A stretch of DNA of 64,000 nucleotides from an alpha proteobacterium BAL199 (lineage in GTDB: Bacteria > Pseudomonadota > Alphaproteobacteria > Thalassobaculales > Thalassobaculaceae): positions 62,001 through 126,000 of the forward strand of contig ABHC01000016.1 of the NCBI GenBank assembly GCA_000171835.1, in the 5' to 3' direction. Below the pieces are notes generated by a model. It worked only from the letters and a program-made list of their open reading frames with translations. It made no database searches and was not told the origin of the DNA. How positions within the stretch are numbered: position 1 is the stretch's first letter; every line of letters begins with the position of its first letter. The translations under genes and the position numbers were made by a program. Below are positions 18,883-29,921 of this stretch, piece by piece.

Positions 18883-20168
18883 TCCTCCGCCCCGGCCACG
18901 TGCCGGCTCAACCAGTCCGCCGCAACCACCGTGAACGCTTCACGGACCGGTATGCGGGCAATCAGCGCGATCGCCTCCAGCACATAGGCCTCGACCAGCA
19001 GCGCTCGGGCACGCGCCTTCGGGATGCCGCGCGCCATCAGGTAGAACAACTGATCGTCGTCCAACTCGCCGACTGTCGCACCGTGGCTGCATTTCACGTC
19101 GTCGGCGTAGATCTCCAGCTCCGGCTTGCTGTCGACCTCGGCATCGCGCGACAGCAGCAGCGCCCGGTTCATCTGGAAGCCGTCGGTCTTCTGGGCGTTC
19201 GGCCGGACCAGGATCTTGCCCTGGAACACGCCGCGCGACCGTCCAGTCAGCACACCCTTCACCATCTCATGGCTGGCACCATGCGGTTGGGCGTGGTCGA
19301 TGAAGGTCGTCAGGTCGTGATGCTGATCGCCGGCGCCGAGATAGACGCCGTTGATCCGGTAGTCGATGTGCCGGCCAGCCAGCTCGGCACGGACTTCATG
19401 GCGGGCGAGCCGCGCCCCGGTCGCCAGCACGAAGCCGTCATAGGTCGCCTTGTCGGCCAAACGGACCGACGTCATCGCGACGTGGAACGCCTCTGCCGCT
19501 TCGGCCTGCAACACACTGTGGCTCAACCGTGCACCGGCGCCGACGATGATCTCGGTCACCGGGTTCGCCATGTAGGCACCGGTTCCCTGATGCACCGTCA
19601 CCAGATCAGCCGACGCACCCTCTTCGACCACTACCAGCACTCGTGGATGGGCAATCGCGGTCGCACCGTCACCACCACTGGTCGCCATCGACAGCAGGAT
19701 CGGTGCTTCCGGCATGACGCCGCGGGCGATCCGGATCGCCACACCACCGGTGAACTGGGCAGCGTTCAGCGCGGCGAACGGATGGGAGTCGATCGACGAG
19801 ACCGAGCCGAGACTCTCGCGAACCCAACCCGGAACCGTCGCCGGGTCGTCCAACGACACGATCTCGACACCGCCCGGCAGGCTTGAGGGCAAGGACTCAG
19901 CCCGGCCATTGGCAACGCGGATCTCGGTGCGATCCAGTTCGGCAAGCGCCGCCGGCAACACCGTGGGTGCCGGGCCTTCGGCCGCCACCGGCTGCAGCGC
20001 CTTCAGCGCGTTCAGGCCGGTGAACTTCCACGCCTCGGTGCGCGCACCCGGCAAGCCAATCTGGCGGTAGCGCGCAATAGCCGACCGGCGCTGGGCGACC
20101 AGCCAATCCGGCCCTCCGTCGTCCAGTGGATCGGTGACCAGCGGCAGGGTTGTGACGTCGGTGCTCAT
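18879..20168 (-). CDS. sufD: SufD scaffold subunit
   Basis: 429 residues of the SufBCD cluster-assembly scaffold. The C-terminal beta-helix and helical core (KCSHGATVGELDDDQLFYLMARGIP) are characteristic, and WKFTGLNALK near the N-terminus matches SufD. The start at 20168 has GAGG six bases upstream and lies 7 bp after sufC. It forms a heterodimer with SufB on the SufC ATPase dimer. The 3' end overlaps sufS by 4 bp. Confidence 0.94.
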   Translation of the reverse strand: MSTDVTTLPLVTDPLDDGGPDWLVAQRRSAIARYRQIGLPGARTEAWKFTGLNALKALQPVAAEGPAPTVLPAALAELDRTEIRVANGRAESLPSSLPGGVEIVSLDDPATVPGWVRESLGSVSSIDSHPFAALNAAQFTGGVAIRIARGVMPEAPILLSMATSGGDGATAIAHPRVLVVVEEGASADLVTVHQGTGAYMANPVTEIIVGAGARLSHSVLQAEAAEAFHVAMTSVRLADKATYDGFVLATGARLARHEVRAELAGRHIDYRINGVYLGAGDQHHDLTTFIDHAQPHGASHEMVKGVLTGRSRGVFQGKILVRPNAQKTDGFQMNRALLLSRDAEVDSKPELEIYADDVKCSHGATVGELDDDQLFYLMARGIPKARARALLVEAYVLEAIALIARIPVREAFTVVAADWLSRHVAGAEE

Positions 20169-20175
20169 CGTATCC

Positions 20176-20928
<753 letters not shown>

Positions 20929-20972
20929 CGCTCCAAAATCCCTTATCGAATGTATCCGGTTGGCCCGTCGCG

Positions 20973-22430
<1,458 letters not shown>

Positions 22431-22459
22431 CGGTTTTCTCTCCCGTATCCGTCGTTCGT

Positions 22460-22930
22460 CTACTCGGCGGCCCCGACAGTCGTCGGGTGCAGCGTGGGCG
22501 CCGGGGTTCGTACCGGAAACATGCCTTCCGGGTCGACCATGTCGGCAAGTGTCACACCATCCAAGGCCGCCCGGATCGCCCGGTTGACCCGGTTCCAGTT
22601 GCCGCGCATCGGGCACGAATGCTCGACTTCGCAACACTCCTCGGCACCGTCGACGCAGGCTGTCAGGGCAATCGGCCCCTCCAACGCCTGAATGATTTCG
22701 GTGACGGTCACTGCCGCAGCCGGCCGATCCAGCGCGTAGCCGCCCTTGGCACCGCGATGGGCGCTGATCAGCGACACCGCCGCCATCTGCTTCAAAAGCT
22801 TCGACACCGTCGGAACCGGCACGCCGGTCGCATCCGCCAAGGCCGCCGCCGTCCGCACCCGTCCGGCTTCATGAGCCATCTGCCCAAGAACCACGATGGC
22901 GTAGTCGGTCATGCGGTTGAGACGAAGCAT
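22460..22930 (-). CDS. Rrf2-family SUF-system regulator (IscR/SufR-like)
   Basis: 156-residue repressor heading the suf operon. An N-terminal winged helix ([19 protein letters not shown]...[10 protein letters not shown]...[12 protein letters not shown]) is followed by a cysteine cluster, [17 protein letters not shown], that in this family holds a [2Fe-2S] cluster, so DNA binding should depend on Fe-S status. The start at 22930 is chosen from family length and lies only 6 bp from a 31-bp palindrome overlapping the promoter. Autoregulation of the whole operon is therefore likely, though inferred. The extra cysteines match the SUF-type branch rather than classical IscR. Confidence 0.9.
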   Translation of the reverse strand: MLRLNRMTDYAIVVLGQMAHEAGRVRTAAALADATGVPVPTVSKLLKQMAAVSLISAHRGAKGGYALDRPAAAVTVTEIIQALEGPIALTACVDGAEECCEVEHSCPMRGNWNRVNRAIRAALDGVTLADMVDPEGMFPVRTPAPTLHPTTVGAAE

Positions 22931-22936
22931 CAGCAC

Positions 22937-22967
22937 CCTAATCTGTACCAGTTCGGTACGCATTAGG
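22937..22967. promoter_or_regulatory. Operator palindrome of the suf regulator
   Basis: A near-perfect inverted repeat: CCTAATCTGTACC, five spacer bases, then GGTACGCATTAGG. Eleven of 13 arm positions pair. It lies 6 bp upstream of the regulator start and overlaps the -10 element of the proposed promoter, the classic place for a repressor. Binding by the adjacent Rrf2 protein is inferred from position; the sequence is not an obvious E. coli IscR type 1 site. Confidence 0.75.
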
Positions 22968-22992
22968 TAGTCCCGGCTCCGGGGGCGGTCAA
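22964..22992 (-). promoter_or_regulatory. Promoter of the suf operon
   Basis: Reading leftward, a -35 box TTGACC at 22987-22992, a 17-base spacer, and a -10 box TACCTA at 22964-22969. The -35 matches the sigma-70 consensus at five of six positions; the -10 is weaker. The operator palindrome covers its downstream edge. Confidence 0.6.
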
Positions 22993-23113
22993 GGTGAAAG
23001 TGGACCGTATTGGTCGTGTTTGTCCAGGCACCGCGAATTGCCACTTCCGGAATTGTACCGGGCGACCCGCCTCCCTATCCTCACCCTCCCTCCAACCAAA
23101 CCATCTCGCTGCG

Positions 23114-24001
23114 GTGAACCAAAGCCGACCCCTGCTCTCCGCCGCCTGGATGATGGGCGCGCTCGCATCCTTCACGACCATGGCGCTCGCTGGCCGCGAG
23201 TTGACGGCCGAGATGTCGGTGTTCCAGGCGATGGCGCTCAGAAGCATCATTTGCGTGACGGTGCTGACAGCAATCGCTTGGCGTGTCGGCTTCGCCTCCG
23301 TGGCTACTGGGCGTCTTCGCCTGCACCTGGCGCGCAGCGCGGTGCACTACACCGGCACCTACGCCTGGATCTACGGCATCAGCGTGCTGCCGCTGGCGGC
23401 GGTGTTCTCCATCGAGTTCACGACACCGATCTGGACCGCCATCTTTGCCGCGCTGTTCCTGCGCGAGCCGTTCACACGCTGGCGGGCGATCGGCATTGCG
23501 CTCGGCTTCGCCGGCATCCTGGTAATCCTGCGTCCCGGCTCGGCCATGATCGACCTCGCCGCTTTCGTCGTGCTGGGCGCGGCTTGGTGCTATGCCGCGA
23601 CCTACGCGTTCACCCGCGCCATGGCGCCGACCGAGAGCCCGCTCACCATCATCTTCTGGATGAACCTCATCCAGTTGCCGCTCGGCCTCGGTCCGGCACT
23701 GACCGTCTGGGTCACGCCCTCGCCCGAGGCGTGGCCCTGGATTGCCGCGATCGGGGTTTCCGGTCTGACCTCGCACTGGTGCGTGTCGCACGCGATGCGG
23801 CACGCCGACGCCGCCGTGGTGGCGCCGATGGATTTCGTGCGGCTGCCACTGATCGCCGTGGTCGGCTGGCTGCTCTACGCCGAACCCTTCAACCCCTATG
23901 TGCTGGCCGGCGGCGGGCTGATCTTCGCCGGCAACATGATCAGCATCTGGGGCGAGCGCCGCCGAAGGCGACGGGTCAACCCGTCCGCATCGGGTAGCTG
24001 A
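23114..24001 (+). CDS. EamA/DMT-superfamily transporter
   Basis: About 295 residues with roughly ten hydrophobic spans in two EamA repeats, the layout of drug/metabolite transporters that export amino acids or other small molecules. Internal landmarks are the ALRSII...ARSAVHYTGTYAWIYGISVLPLAAVFSIEFTTPIW segment near the first repeat end and a lysine/arginine-rich C-terminus. The GTG at 23114 is used as the start; an ATG at 23150 is an alternative and neither has a clear ribosome site. It diverges from the suf regulator and converges on the truncated P450 gene, ending 38 bp from it. Confidence 0.82.
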   Translation: MNQSRPLLSAAWMMGALASFTTMALAGRELTAEMSVFQAMALRSIICVTVLTAIAWRVGFASVATGRLRLHLARSAVHYTGTYAWIYGISVLPLAAVFSIEFTTPIWTAIFAALFLREPFTRWRAIGIALGFAGILVILRPGSAMIDLAAFVVLGAAWCYAATYAFTRAMAPTESPLTIIFWMNLIQLPLGLGPALTVWVTPSPEAWPWIAAIGVSGLTSHWCVSHAMRHADAAVVAPMDFVRLPLIAVVGWLLYAEPFNPYVLAGGGLIFAGNMISIWGERRRRRRVNPSASGS

Positions 24002-24039
24002 GAAAGCCGCGGAACCGAACGCGGCCTCCCCGAACGGGA

Positions 24040-25077
24040 TCACCGGCCCGCTCCAGCCACGAGAACCGCCGGGTCGCGGTTGGCAGCACCAATGCCGATG
24101 TGCACGTAGGTGCCGGCCTCAAGGGTGTGGCCGGCAAGCACCAGACGCTCTCCCACCCGGCGGTTGCCCAACTGGTTTGAGCTTTCGTAGCGCAGAAACT
24201 CCTCAACGGCGCCGTTGATCAAGTCTGGATCGGCTCTGAGACGGACCAGTTCGGCAGGATGATCATGGAGAGCGGCGACACCGTTGCCGATCAGATTGGT
24301 CGTTGTCTCGTGCCCTGCGTTGAGCAGGAAGACGCAATTCTGGGCCAGTTCCTCGGGAGTCAGCAACTCTCCAGTCGCGGCATCCCCGGCGATCAGCGTG
24401 GACAGCACATCGCTGCCGTCGAGCACCGGGTCCCGCCGCCGGTCCGCGATCAGTTGGTCGAGATAGGCGGTGAACTCGCTCACCGCACGGTGGCCGCGGG
24501 CTATCTGTTCGTCGCTCAGGCGCCGCTCAAGCGCACCGAGAATGGCCAGCGACCACTCGCGCAGCGGACCGCGCTCGTCCATCGGGATCGCCAGCAGGTC
24601 ACCGATCACCTGTACCGGTACCGCGGCCGCGAGGTCGGCGATCAGGTCGAACTGCCGCATCTCGGCGATCCGATCCAGCAACCGGTCGACCAGAGCTTCC
24701 AGCTTCGGCTGCAGCGCGCCCAGAGCCCGCAGCGTGAAGGCCGGCATCAGCAGGCGACGGACACGCGTGTGCAGCGGCGGATCGTTGAACACCAGGCTGG
24801 TGGTGTGGTGCCGGTACAGTAGGGTATCGACGCCGTACTTCGGACCGAACTCGCGGGTCTTGTCGGACAGGAATCGCCGGTCGCGATAGACCTCCAGGCA
24901 ATCGGCGTAGCGCGACAGGAAAACCGAACCGTCGGCCATCCGGTGTACCGGTGCGTGCTCGCGCAAGGCACGATAGGTCGGGTACGGATCGTCAAGAAAG
25001 CCGGGGTCGAGGTTGGTCAGGTCAAAGGCGGAGGCCACCGATCGAGGGTCCGTCGGACGGCCTGCCGCCACAGTCAT
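24040..25077 (-). pseudogene. Cytochrome P450 lacking its haem-binding C-terminus
   Basis: 345 residues of an otherwise normal bacterial P450 (usual length about 400). The C-helix region, the I-helix oxygen motif LNAGHETTTNL, the K-helix ExxR in EEFLRYESS and the following strand region to GAANRDPAV are all present. It then ends in VLVAGAGR and a stop, with no FGxGxHxCxG loop, so the haem-ligating cysteine is absent. No frame in the 38 bp before the EamA gene end supplies it, so a deletion rather than a frameshift is likely. Its start overlaps the oxygenase stop by 4 bp (ATGA), so the pair was once translated together. Confidence 0.82.
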
Positions 25078-26087
25078 GCCGTCGCGGCCTCGTCCTTGCG
25101 GTAGGTGAAGGTCGCGTCAAACCGCGACTGCAGATACGGCCCGGCCAGGACAGGCGCGAACTTCGGGACATCCCCAGGGACCACGGTGCCCGGCAGCGCC
25201 TCGATCAGGGCGTCCCAGTTCGGGTCGAAGAAGAACGGCATCGAGTACCGCTCCCGCCCAGAGGTGTTGATCACCCGGTGCGGCGTCGCCTGGAAGCGGC
25301 CGTTGGTCCAGCGCGCCATCTGGTCGCCGAGATTGATGACGAATGTATCGGGCACCGGTGGTGCCGCGATCCACTCACCGGCCGAATTGCGGACCTGCAG
25401 GCCGCCATTGGCATCCTGTGCCAGGATCGTCAGGCAACCGTAATCGGTGTGGGCGCCGCACCCCATGGTCTGGGCCTCGATCTGCCCTTCCTGCGGCGGA
25501 TAATGCAGCAGGCGCAGCGACGCGCAGGGCTGGTCGATTTTGTCGGCGAAGAAATCGGGCGCCAGATCAAGCGCGAGCGCGAAGCCGCGCATCAACGTCT
25601 CGGCCAGCGACCGCATCGCGGCAAAGTACGCATCCGTGGTTCCCCGGAAGCCCAGCAAATCGGCCGGCCACTGGTTCGGGCCGTGCAGCGGCAAACTGCG
25701 GCGAACCTCCGGATCGTCCGGCCCGAGTTCCCGCCCGATGTCGAGGCCTTCCTTGAGATCGGCGGTCAGATCGGGATCGGTGTTTTCCTCGAACAGCGAA
25801 AAATAGCCTCGGTGGATCTTGGAGTTCCGGATGTGCAACGCGTTCTTGGTCTCAGGCGGCTGCGCGAAGAACCGCTCCGCCTCGGTCATCATCGCGGCGC
25901 GCAGGTCGGCCGGAACGCCGTGGTTGCGGACGTAGACGAAGCCGACGGTGGCCGCGGCATGGCCGAGAGCCTTGGCGACGCTTGCAGGATCACTCCCGTC
26001 AACCAGCGGGCCGACATCAACAATCGGGATTTCCTGGAAGGCAACCGCTCGTCCGACCAGACCATCGGCCAGAGTGGTGATCGCCAT
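25074..26087 (-). CDS. Isopenicillin N synthase-family 2OG-Fe(II) oxygenase
   Basis: 337 residues. The N-terminal DIOX_N region (IPIVDVGPLVDG...GFVYVRNHGVP) is followed by the oxygenase core with iron ligands His and Asp in GCGAHTDYGCLT and a distal His in QATPHRVIN, then the co-substrate RxS in GRERYSMPFFF. The family includes ethylene-forming, gibberellin and flavonoid oxygenases as well as many bacterial enzymes of unknown substrate. A strong GGGAGGG site precedes the start. It is translationally coupled to the P450 gene, so it probably acted in the same oxidative pathway. Confidence 0.86.
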   Translation of the reverse strand: MAITTLADGLVGRAVAFQEIPIVDVGPLVDGSDPASVAKALGHAAATVGFVYVRNHGVPADLRAAMMTEAERFFAQPPETKNALHIRNSKIHRGYFSLFEENTDPDLTADLKEGLDIGRELGPDDPEVRRSLPLHGPNQWPADLLGFRGTTDAYFAAMRSLAETLMRGFALALDLAPDFFADKIDQPCASLRLLHYPPQEGQIEAQTMGCGAHTDYGCLTILAQDANGGLQVRNSAGEWIAAPPVPDTFVINLGDQMARWTNGRFQATPHRVINTSGRERYSMPFFFDPNWDALIEALPGTVVPGDVPKFAPVLAGPYLQSRFDATFTYRKDEAATA

Positions 26088-26159
26088 GTGACCCTCCCAT
26101 CATTGGATCCGCCGATTGAGCGCGACACCGCTCCAGACGTCAAGGCGCAGACCCGTCCT

Positions 26160-27170
26160 TCACCCGCCCTGCACGACCCGGTGGGCCGCCCGGATCATGT
26201 CGACCACCTCGATCAGCCGGGCGGCGTAATGGTCCCGGGGCGCAAATGCAGCAGGTCCATGGCCGCGAAAGTTGGTCTCAATGGTCCGCAGCATACGGTC
26301 AAGGCGGCGGCGATGGATGCCCAGAGCCCGTTGGGCCGGATCGGCGACCAAACCGGCGAAGGCGGAGACCACCGCGCCCACGGCGGTCAGGCCGACTGTC
26401 GTCGATATCACGGCCCACGGCCCAACGACCGCGGGAAACAGGCCGTACCAAGCGCTGCCCAGGCTGGCGCCCAACGGAAATCCGGTGATCGCCGCCTTCT
26501 GTGCGATGGCGGCAGCCAGGACCGGACCGAGCGTCCACACACTCGGCGTGAACTGCTGGGCCGCCAGGTAGCCCGCGCCGGCGTTGATCAGCGCGCCGGT
26601 CACGTCGGCGGCGGCGGCACGGGCGCCGGTGTAGGCCGCCACCGTCTCCTCGATCCGCTTGCGGATCTCCGGATCGCCGGCATGCCGGGCGATCTCGGCC
26701 AACGGCTCGGCAAGAGCGACCGTCAGCGATGCGTCGCCAAGCATGCACTCTGCAAGCGAATCCCGGGTCGATACACGCCGGTTATCGGAATACGGCAACT
26801 CGAGGAACTCGCTCCACAGCAGCCATTCGATCTCGGTGTCGACGTCGGTGCGCAGGAGCAACCGGCGCGAGGCGAGCCAGTGGCCCAGCCGCCGTGCGCC
26901 CAGCCGGGTAGCGACCACACCGCCGGCGTGCAGCCCGAGTTGCGGCGGCACCAGCGCGATGTTCGCTGGGGCACGCAGAACGTCCCAGCCGAACGCGTGG
27001 CGGTGCAGGCGCGCCGTGCCGCGGAAGCTGAAGTGACGATCGATGAACGGCCCAGCGGCCTCCCGGCGTCCGGCAACCCACCGGTCAATCGAGGCGTCGA
27101 CCACCCTCCTCGCCATCGCGAGATCCATCGGCAGAGCAGGCGGGGGCGCAAGATCCGGGAGCGAATGCAT
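26160..27170 (-). CDS. Uncharacterised membrane-associated protein
   Basis: About 336 residues from the ATG at 27170. Hydrophobic or glycine/alanine-rich stretches between residues 185 and 295 (AGAGYLAAQQF..., LAAAIAQKAAITGF, VVGPWAVISTTVGLTAVGAVVSAFAGLV) suggest two to four membrane segments. The N-terminal part has FIDRHFSFRGTARLHRHAFGWDVLRAPANIAL, a pattern I recall from alphaproteobacterial proteins of the DUF6635 type, without certainty. An ATG at 27305 would extend it, but that extension overlaps the start of the divergent gene. The function is unknown. Confidence 0.6.
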   Translation of the reverse strand: MHSLPDLAPPPALPMDLAMARRVVDASIDRWVAGRREAAGPFIDRHFSFRGTARLHRHAFGWDVLRAPANIALVPPQLGLHAGGVVATRLGARRLGHWLASRRLLLRTDVDTEIEWLLWSEFLELPYSDNRRVSTRDSLAECMLGDASLTVALAEPLAEIARHAGDPEIRKRIEETVAAYTGARAAAADVTGALINAGAGYLAAQQFTPSVWTLGPVLAAAIAQKAAITGFPLGASLGSAWYGLFPAVVGPWAVISTTVGLTAVGAVVSAFAGLVADPAQRALGIHRRRLDRMLRTIETNFRGHGPAAFAPRDHYAARLIEVVDMIRAAHRVVQGG

Positions 27171-27294
27171 TGGTGTCAGATAGCGACGCAACCCTCTGAA
27201 GAAAACCCCCAACACCCTGGGTTGCTTTGCCCGTCGGCCAAAAATGGAATAAAGTTTGCTTCGGAGATCCGCACTGACGTGCGGAGGGGACTGA

Positions 27295-29013
27295 ATGTTC
27301 GGCAAGCAGGAAAACTTCGAGGTCCACGCCTGTCGCGAGGACCGCTGGCAGATCGAGACAACGGCGTCGACTCAAGCCGACGCGGAATCGTCTGCGCGCA
27401 AGGTGCTCAACAAGCCCGGCGTTACCGGCGTGCGGGTGATCCGTGAGATCTCGCAAGGCAGCACGACGCGCGAAAATGTCCTGCTTGAGCTGACCCGCCA
27501 GGCGGGCGGCAGCGGCAAGATCTTCGTCAACGATATCGATGAAGCCCCGTACTGCGAACACGTCGACGAGTTGTACGCCGGCCACGGACGCCAAACCATC
27601 AATCGGCTGTTTCGCGCCTACCTCGACAAGAACGGCGTGACCGCCAGCGAAGTCATGCACGACTTTCGCGAACTGCGCCGCCTGATCGACGCCGACACGC
27701 TGATGTCCTCCGGCGTGGCCAAGGTCGCCACCCTTCAAGCCAAGGGTCGCGACGATGTCGACATGCCAGCCCGGCGTGACGCGTTGGACGGCTTCCTGAA
27801 CGAGATCACCGCCCGGGCGCGCGCTGCATCGGAACGGAAACTGCCGACCATCCGGGCCGATGGCTTCGAAGGAGCGGTCGCAAAAGTGGTGGCGTCGGTT
27901 GATCCGGCGCAGTGCGATTTCCTGCTTCGGGTGGTCGCCGCACGCGAACTGGTTCAGCAGCGATCCTTCTTCGGCAAGCTCGCCATGACCATGGACTGGG
28001 CCGAACCCGCCGAGGACGATCGGACCCGCGCGCTGGTCGACACCTACATCTCCGACGTCATGGCCAATGCGGAGACCCTGCAGGACCTGCTGGGAGCGCA
28101 GCCGAGCCTGGGAGCAGCCCTCGGCTCACTGATCGACCTAGCGCAGGGCCGGCTGGAAACCGAGAGCGAAGGACGCCCCGAGGACTCACCCGAAGCCTTG
28201 GCCGGACGTCTGAATGCCATGCTCGGGCTCGACGCGCTGCCGGACAGCAAGGCCATGCTGGTCGACCGGGTCCGCCGCCAACTGGAGGCGAAGAGTCCGC
28301 TGGCCAAAGGCGAACCGGCACAAGAGGCCGAGGCCTTCAGCCAGTTGATTGAAAAACTCATGCCGAGCGACGTGCTGTTCGGCGGTGGGTCGATCGCTGA
28401 GGCGCTGACCCATCGCCAGTCGCGCATCCTCAACAAGGGCGGTCTGGCCGGACTCAAGGAAGCGACCGGCTCAATGCTGCCGGCGCTCGCCGACCCCGTC
28501 CGCAAGGTGGCGTATCTGCTGGCACTGGCGGAAAGCAAGTTGGCCGGCTCCATCGGAGACGAGATCAGCCAGCACCTTGAGGGACTCTTCATCCGACCGG
28601 CGTCGGTCAAACAGATCGTCAAAGACAACCGCCCGCCGAACAAGAAGATGGAGACCATCACCACCGTCTACTACAAGGTCCAGCAATCCGGCCTGGAGGA
28701 TGGGTTCAAGGCGCGGATCGGCAATCGGCTGGACGAGTTGCTGGCCCACTATATCGTCGACGACCACATCTTGGAAAAGATCGACGACCCGAGCCGCCCG
28801 CTGCACGTCCGGGCGTTCATGCTGCTGTCGATGTGCACGCCGGAAATGCTGCCGGAGGGCAAGGCCTCGCAACTCGCCCGGAAGATCATCGTCAAACACC
28901 TGCGCAGGCCGAGCTTCGAGACCGAATTGGTGGCCGATGTTCCGGCCGCCGAGAAAGAGCGCGTCCTACGCGATTTCCACGTCCAGTTGTTCCGCTGCGG
29001 GTTCATGCAGTAG
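27295..29013 (+). CDS. Conserved-looking protein of unknown function, 572 residues
   Basis: A soluble, mostly helical protein with charged heptad-like stretches and no signal peptide or membrane span. The N-terminal 50 residues (MFGKQENFEVHACREDRWQIETTAST) look like a small separate beta-rich domain. The remainder resembles alpha-helical scaffold proteins, and a C-terminal segment has cysteines in LLSMCTPEML and FRCGFMQ. Codon usage and an excellent GGAGGGG ribosome site seven bases before the ATG show it is a real gene. I do not recognise a family. It is divergent from the gene at 26160 and convergent with the DUF1194 gene. Confidence 0.8.
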   Translation: MFGKQENFEVHACREDRWQIETTASTQADAESSARKVLNKPGVTGVRVIREISQGSTTRENVLLELTRQAGGSGKIFVNDIDEAPYCEHVDELYAGHGRQTINRLFRAYLDKNGVTASEVMHDFRELRRLIDADTLMSSGVAKVATLQAKGRDDVDMPARRDALDGFLNEITARARAASERKLPTIRADGFEGAVAKVVASVDPAQCDFLLRVVAARELVQQRSFFGKLAMTMDWAEPAEDDRTRALVDTYISDVMANAETLQDLLGAQPSLGAALGSLIDLAQGRLETESEGRPEDSPEALAGRLNAMLGLDALPDSKAMLVDRVRRQLEAKSPLAKGEPAQEAEAFSQLIEKLMPSDVLFGGGSIAEALTHRQSRILNKGGLAGLKEATGSMLPALADPVRKVAYLLALAESKLAGSIGDEISQHLEGLFIRPASVKQIVKDNRPPNKKMETITTVYYKVQQSGLEDGFKARIGNRLDELLAHYIVDDHILEKIDDPSRPLHVRAFMLLSMCTPEMLPEGKASQLARKIIVKHLRRPSFETELVADVPAAEKERVLRDFHVQLFRCGFMQ

Positions 29014-29034
29014 CGGACAACGACCCGCGCCGCC

Positions 29035-29841
29035 TCAGGGCGACGACGGGTACCTCGTCAACCAGTCGCGAAGCTGCCGTTCCCCGATCAGGCAATCGTA
29101 CCCAGTGGCTCGCCGCATTGGAGACCGCGACGGCGTAAGGTCGGCGATCTCCAGCACAAGTTTGCGCCGGATCGCCGCCCCGAAATCCTCGAACCCTTGG
29201 GCGGCCAGAACGAAGGCTCCCGGTCCGGTGACGACGCACTCCTCGTAGTACACATCCAGACCCCGAAGCACCGGAAAGCCCAGCGGGCCCGGCCGGTCGT
29301 TCAGAATGGCCAATCCGTTCAACGTTACCCCGGCGACATTCGCCGCATCCCGGCCGGCCAGCACCGGAAGCCCGTTGTTGTTCGGCCCGTCGCCGGAAAT
29401 GTCGATGACCCGGCGGGTACTGGCGAATCCATTGTCGCGGAACAGAGGCAGAGCGAACATCACCGCTCCGCTGATCGACGTGCGTTGCCCCGAGACGATG
29501 TCCACCGAGGCAAGCCGGGCGGCCATCGTCCGCGCGGCCGGCAACCCATCGATCAGATGCCAGCCCGCCACCAGCCGGACATGGCCGGTGCCAGCCCACT
29601 CCATGTAGCTCACGGCGATCTTGCCGATCGGGCCGCTTGTCGCCGCCCGAATCACCTCGGGACTGGTAAGCGCCTGGATATAGCCCTGGCGCTGCAACAG
29701 CGCCTCCGCCGGATCAATCGACCCGGAGACGTCGACCGCCAGAACCAGTTCAAGGTCGACCGCAAGATCCGCTTCGGCAACCGCCCCGCGCGCGGTCGCC
29801 AAGCCGATCAGCAACACCAACGTGCCGAGGATCCAGCGCAT
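29035..29841 (-). CDS. DUF1194 (von Willebrand A-like) secreted protein
   Basis: 268 residues beginning with a signal peptide (MRWILGTLVLLIGLATARGAVA). The metal-dependent adhesion motif DVSGS is in LVLAVDVSGSIDPAEA, and the family-specific RRVIDISGDGPNNNG follows. DUF1194 proteins are periplasmic or secreted proteins of alphaproteobacteria with unknown role. It lies 80 bp downstream of the permease gene on the same strand, separated by a short tandem repeat, and may be the last gene of that operon. Confidence 0.82.
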   Translation of the reverse strand: MRWILGTLVLLIGLATARGAVAEADLAVDLELVLAVDVSGSIDPAEALLQRQGYIQALTSPEVIRAATSGPIGKIAVSYMEWAGTGHVRLVAGWHLIDGLPAARTMAARLASVDIVSGQRTSISGAVMFALPLFRDNGFASTRRVIDISGDGPNNNGLPVLAGRDAANVAGVTLNGLAILNDRPGPLGFPVLRGLDVYYEECVVTGPGAFVLAAQGFEDFGAAIRRKLVLEIADLTPSRSPMRRATGYDCLIGERQLRDWLTRYPSSP

Positions 29842-29877
29842 GATCAGAGCATTGCACGCCTCAACCCGCGCACTGTC

Positions 29878-29919
29878 CAGGGGGATCGCCCCAGGGGGGA
29901 TCGCCTCAGGGGGATCGTC
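29878..29919. repeat. Short G-rich tandem repeat
   Basis: Three consecutive copies of a 14-15 base unit, CAGGGGGATCGCC with small variations, between the permease and the DUF1194 gene. Each unit carries a run of five or six G. It may fold into a quadruplex-like structure or be simple slippage expansion; nothing shows a function. Confidence 0.7.
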
Positions 29920-29921
29920 AG

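Noticed and set aside
24002-24040. Haem-loop of the P450 in another frame
   Set aside because: All three leftward frames were read; none contains a cysteine in an FGxGxHxC-like setting, so a simple frameshift does not explain the truncation.
29878-29919. CRISPR array
   Set aside because: Only three contiguous 14-15-base units without spacers, and no cas genes anywhere in the window.
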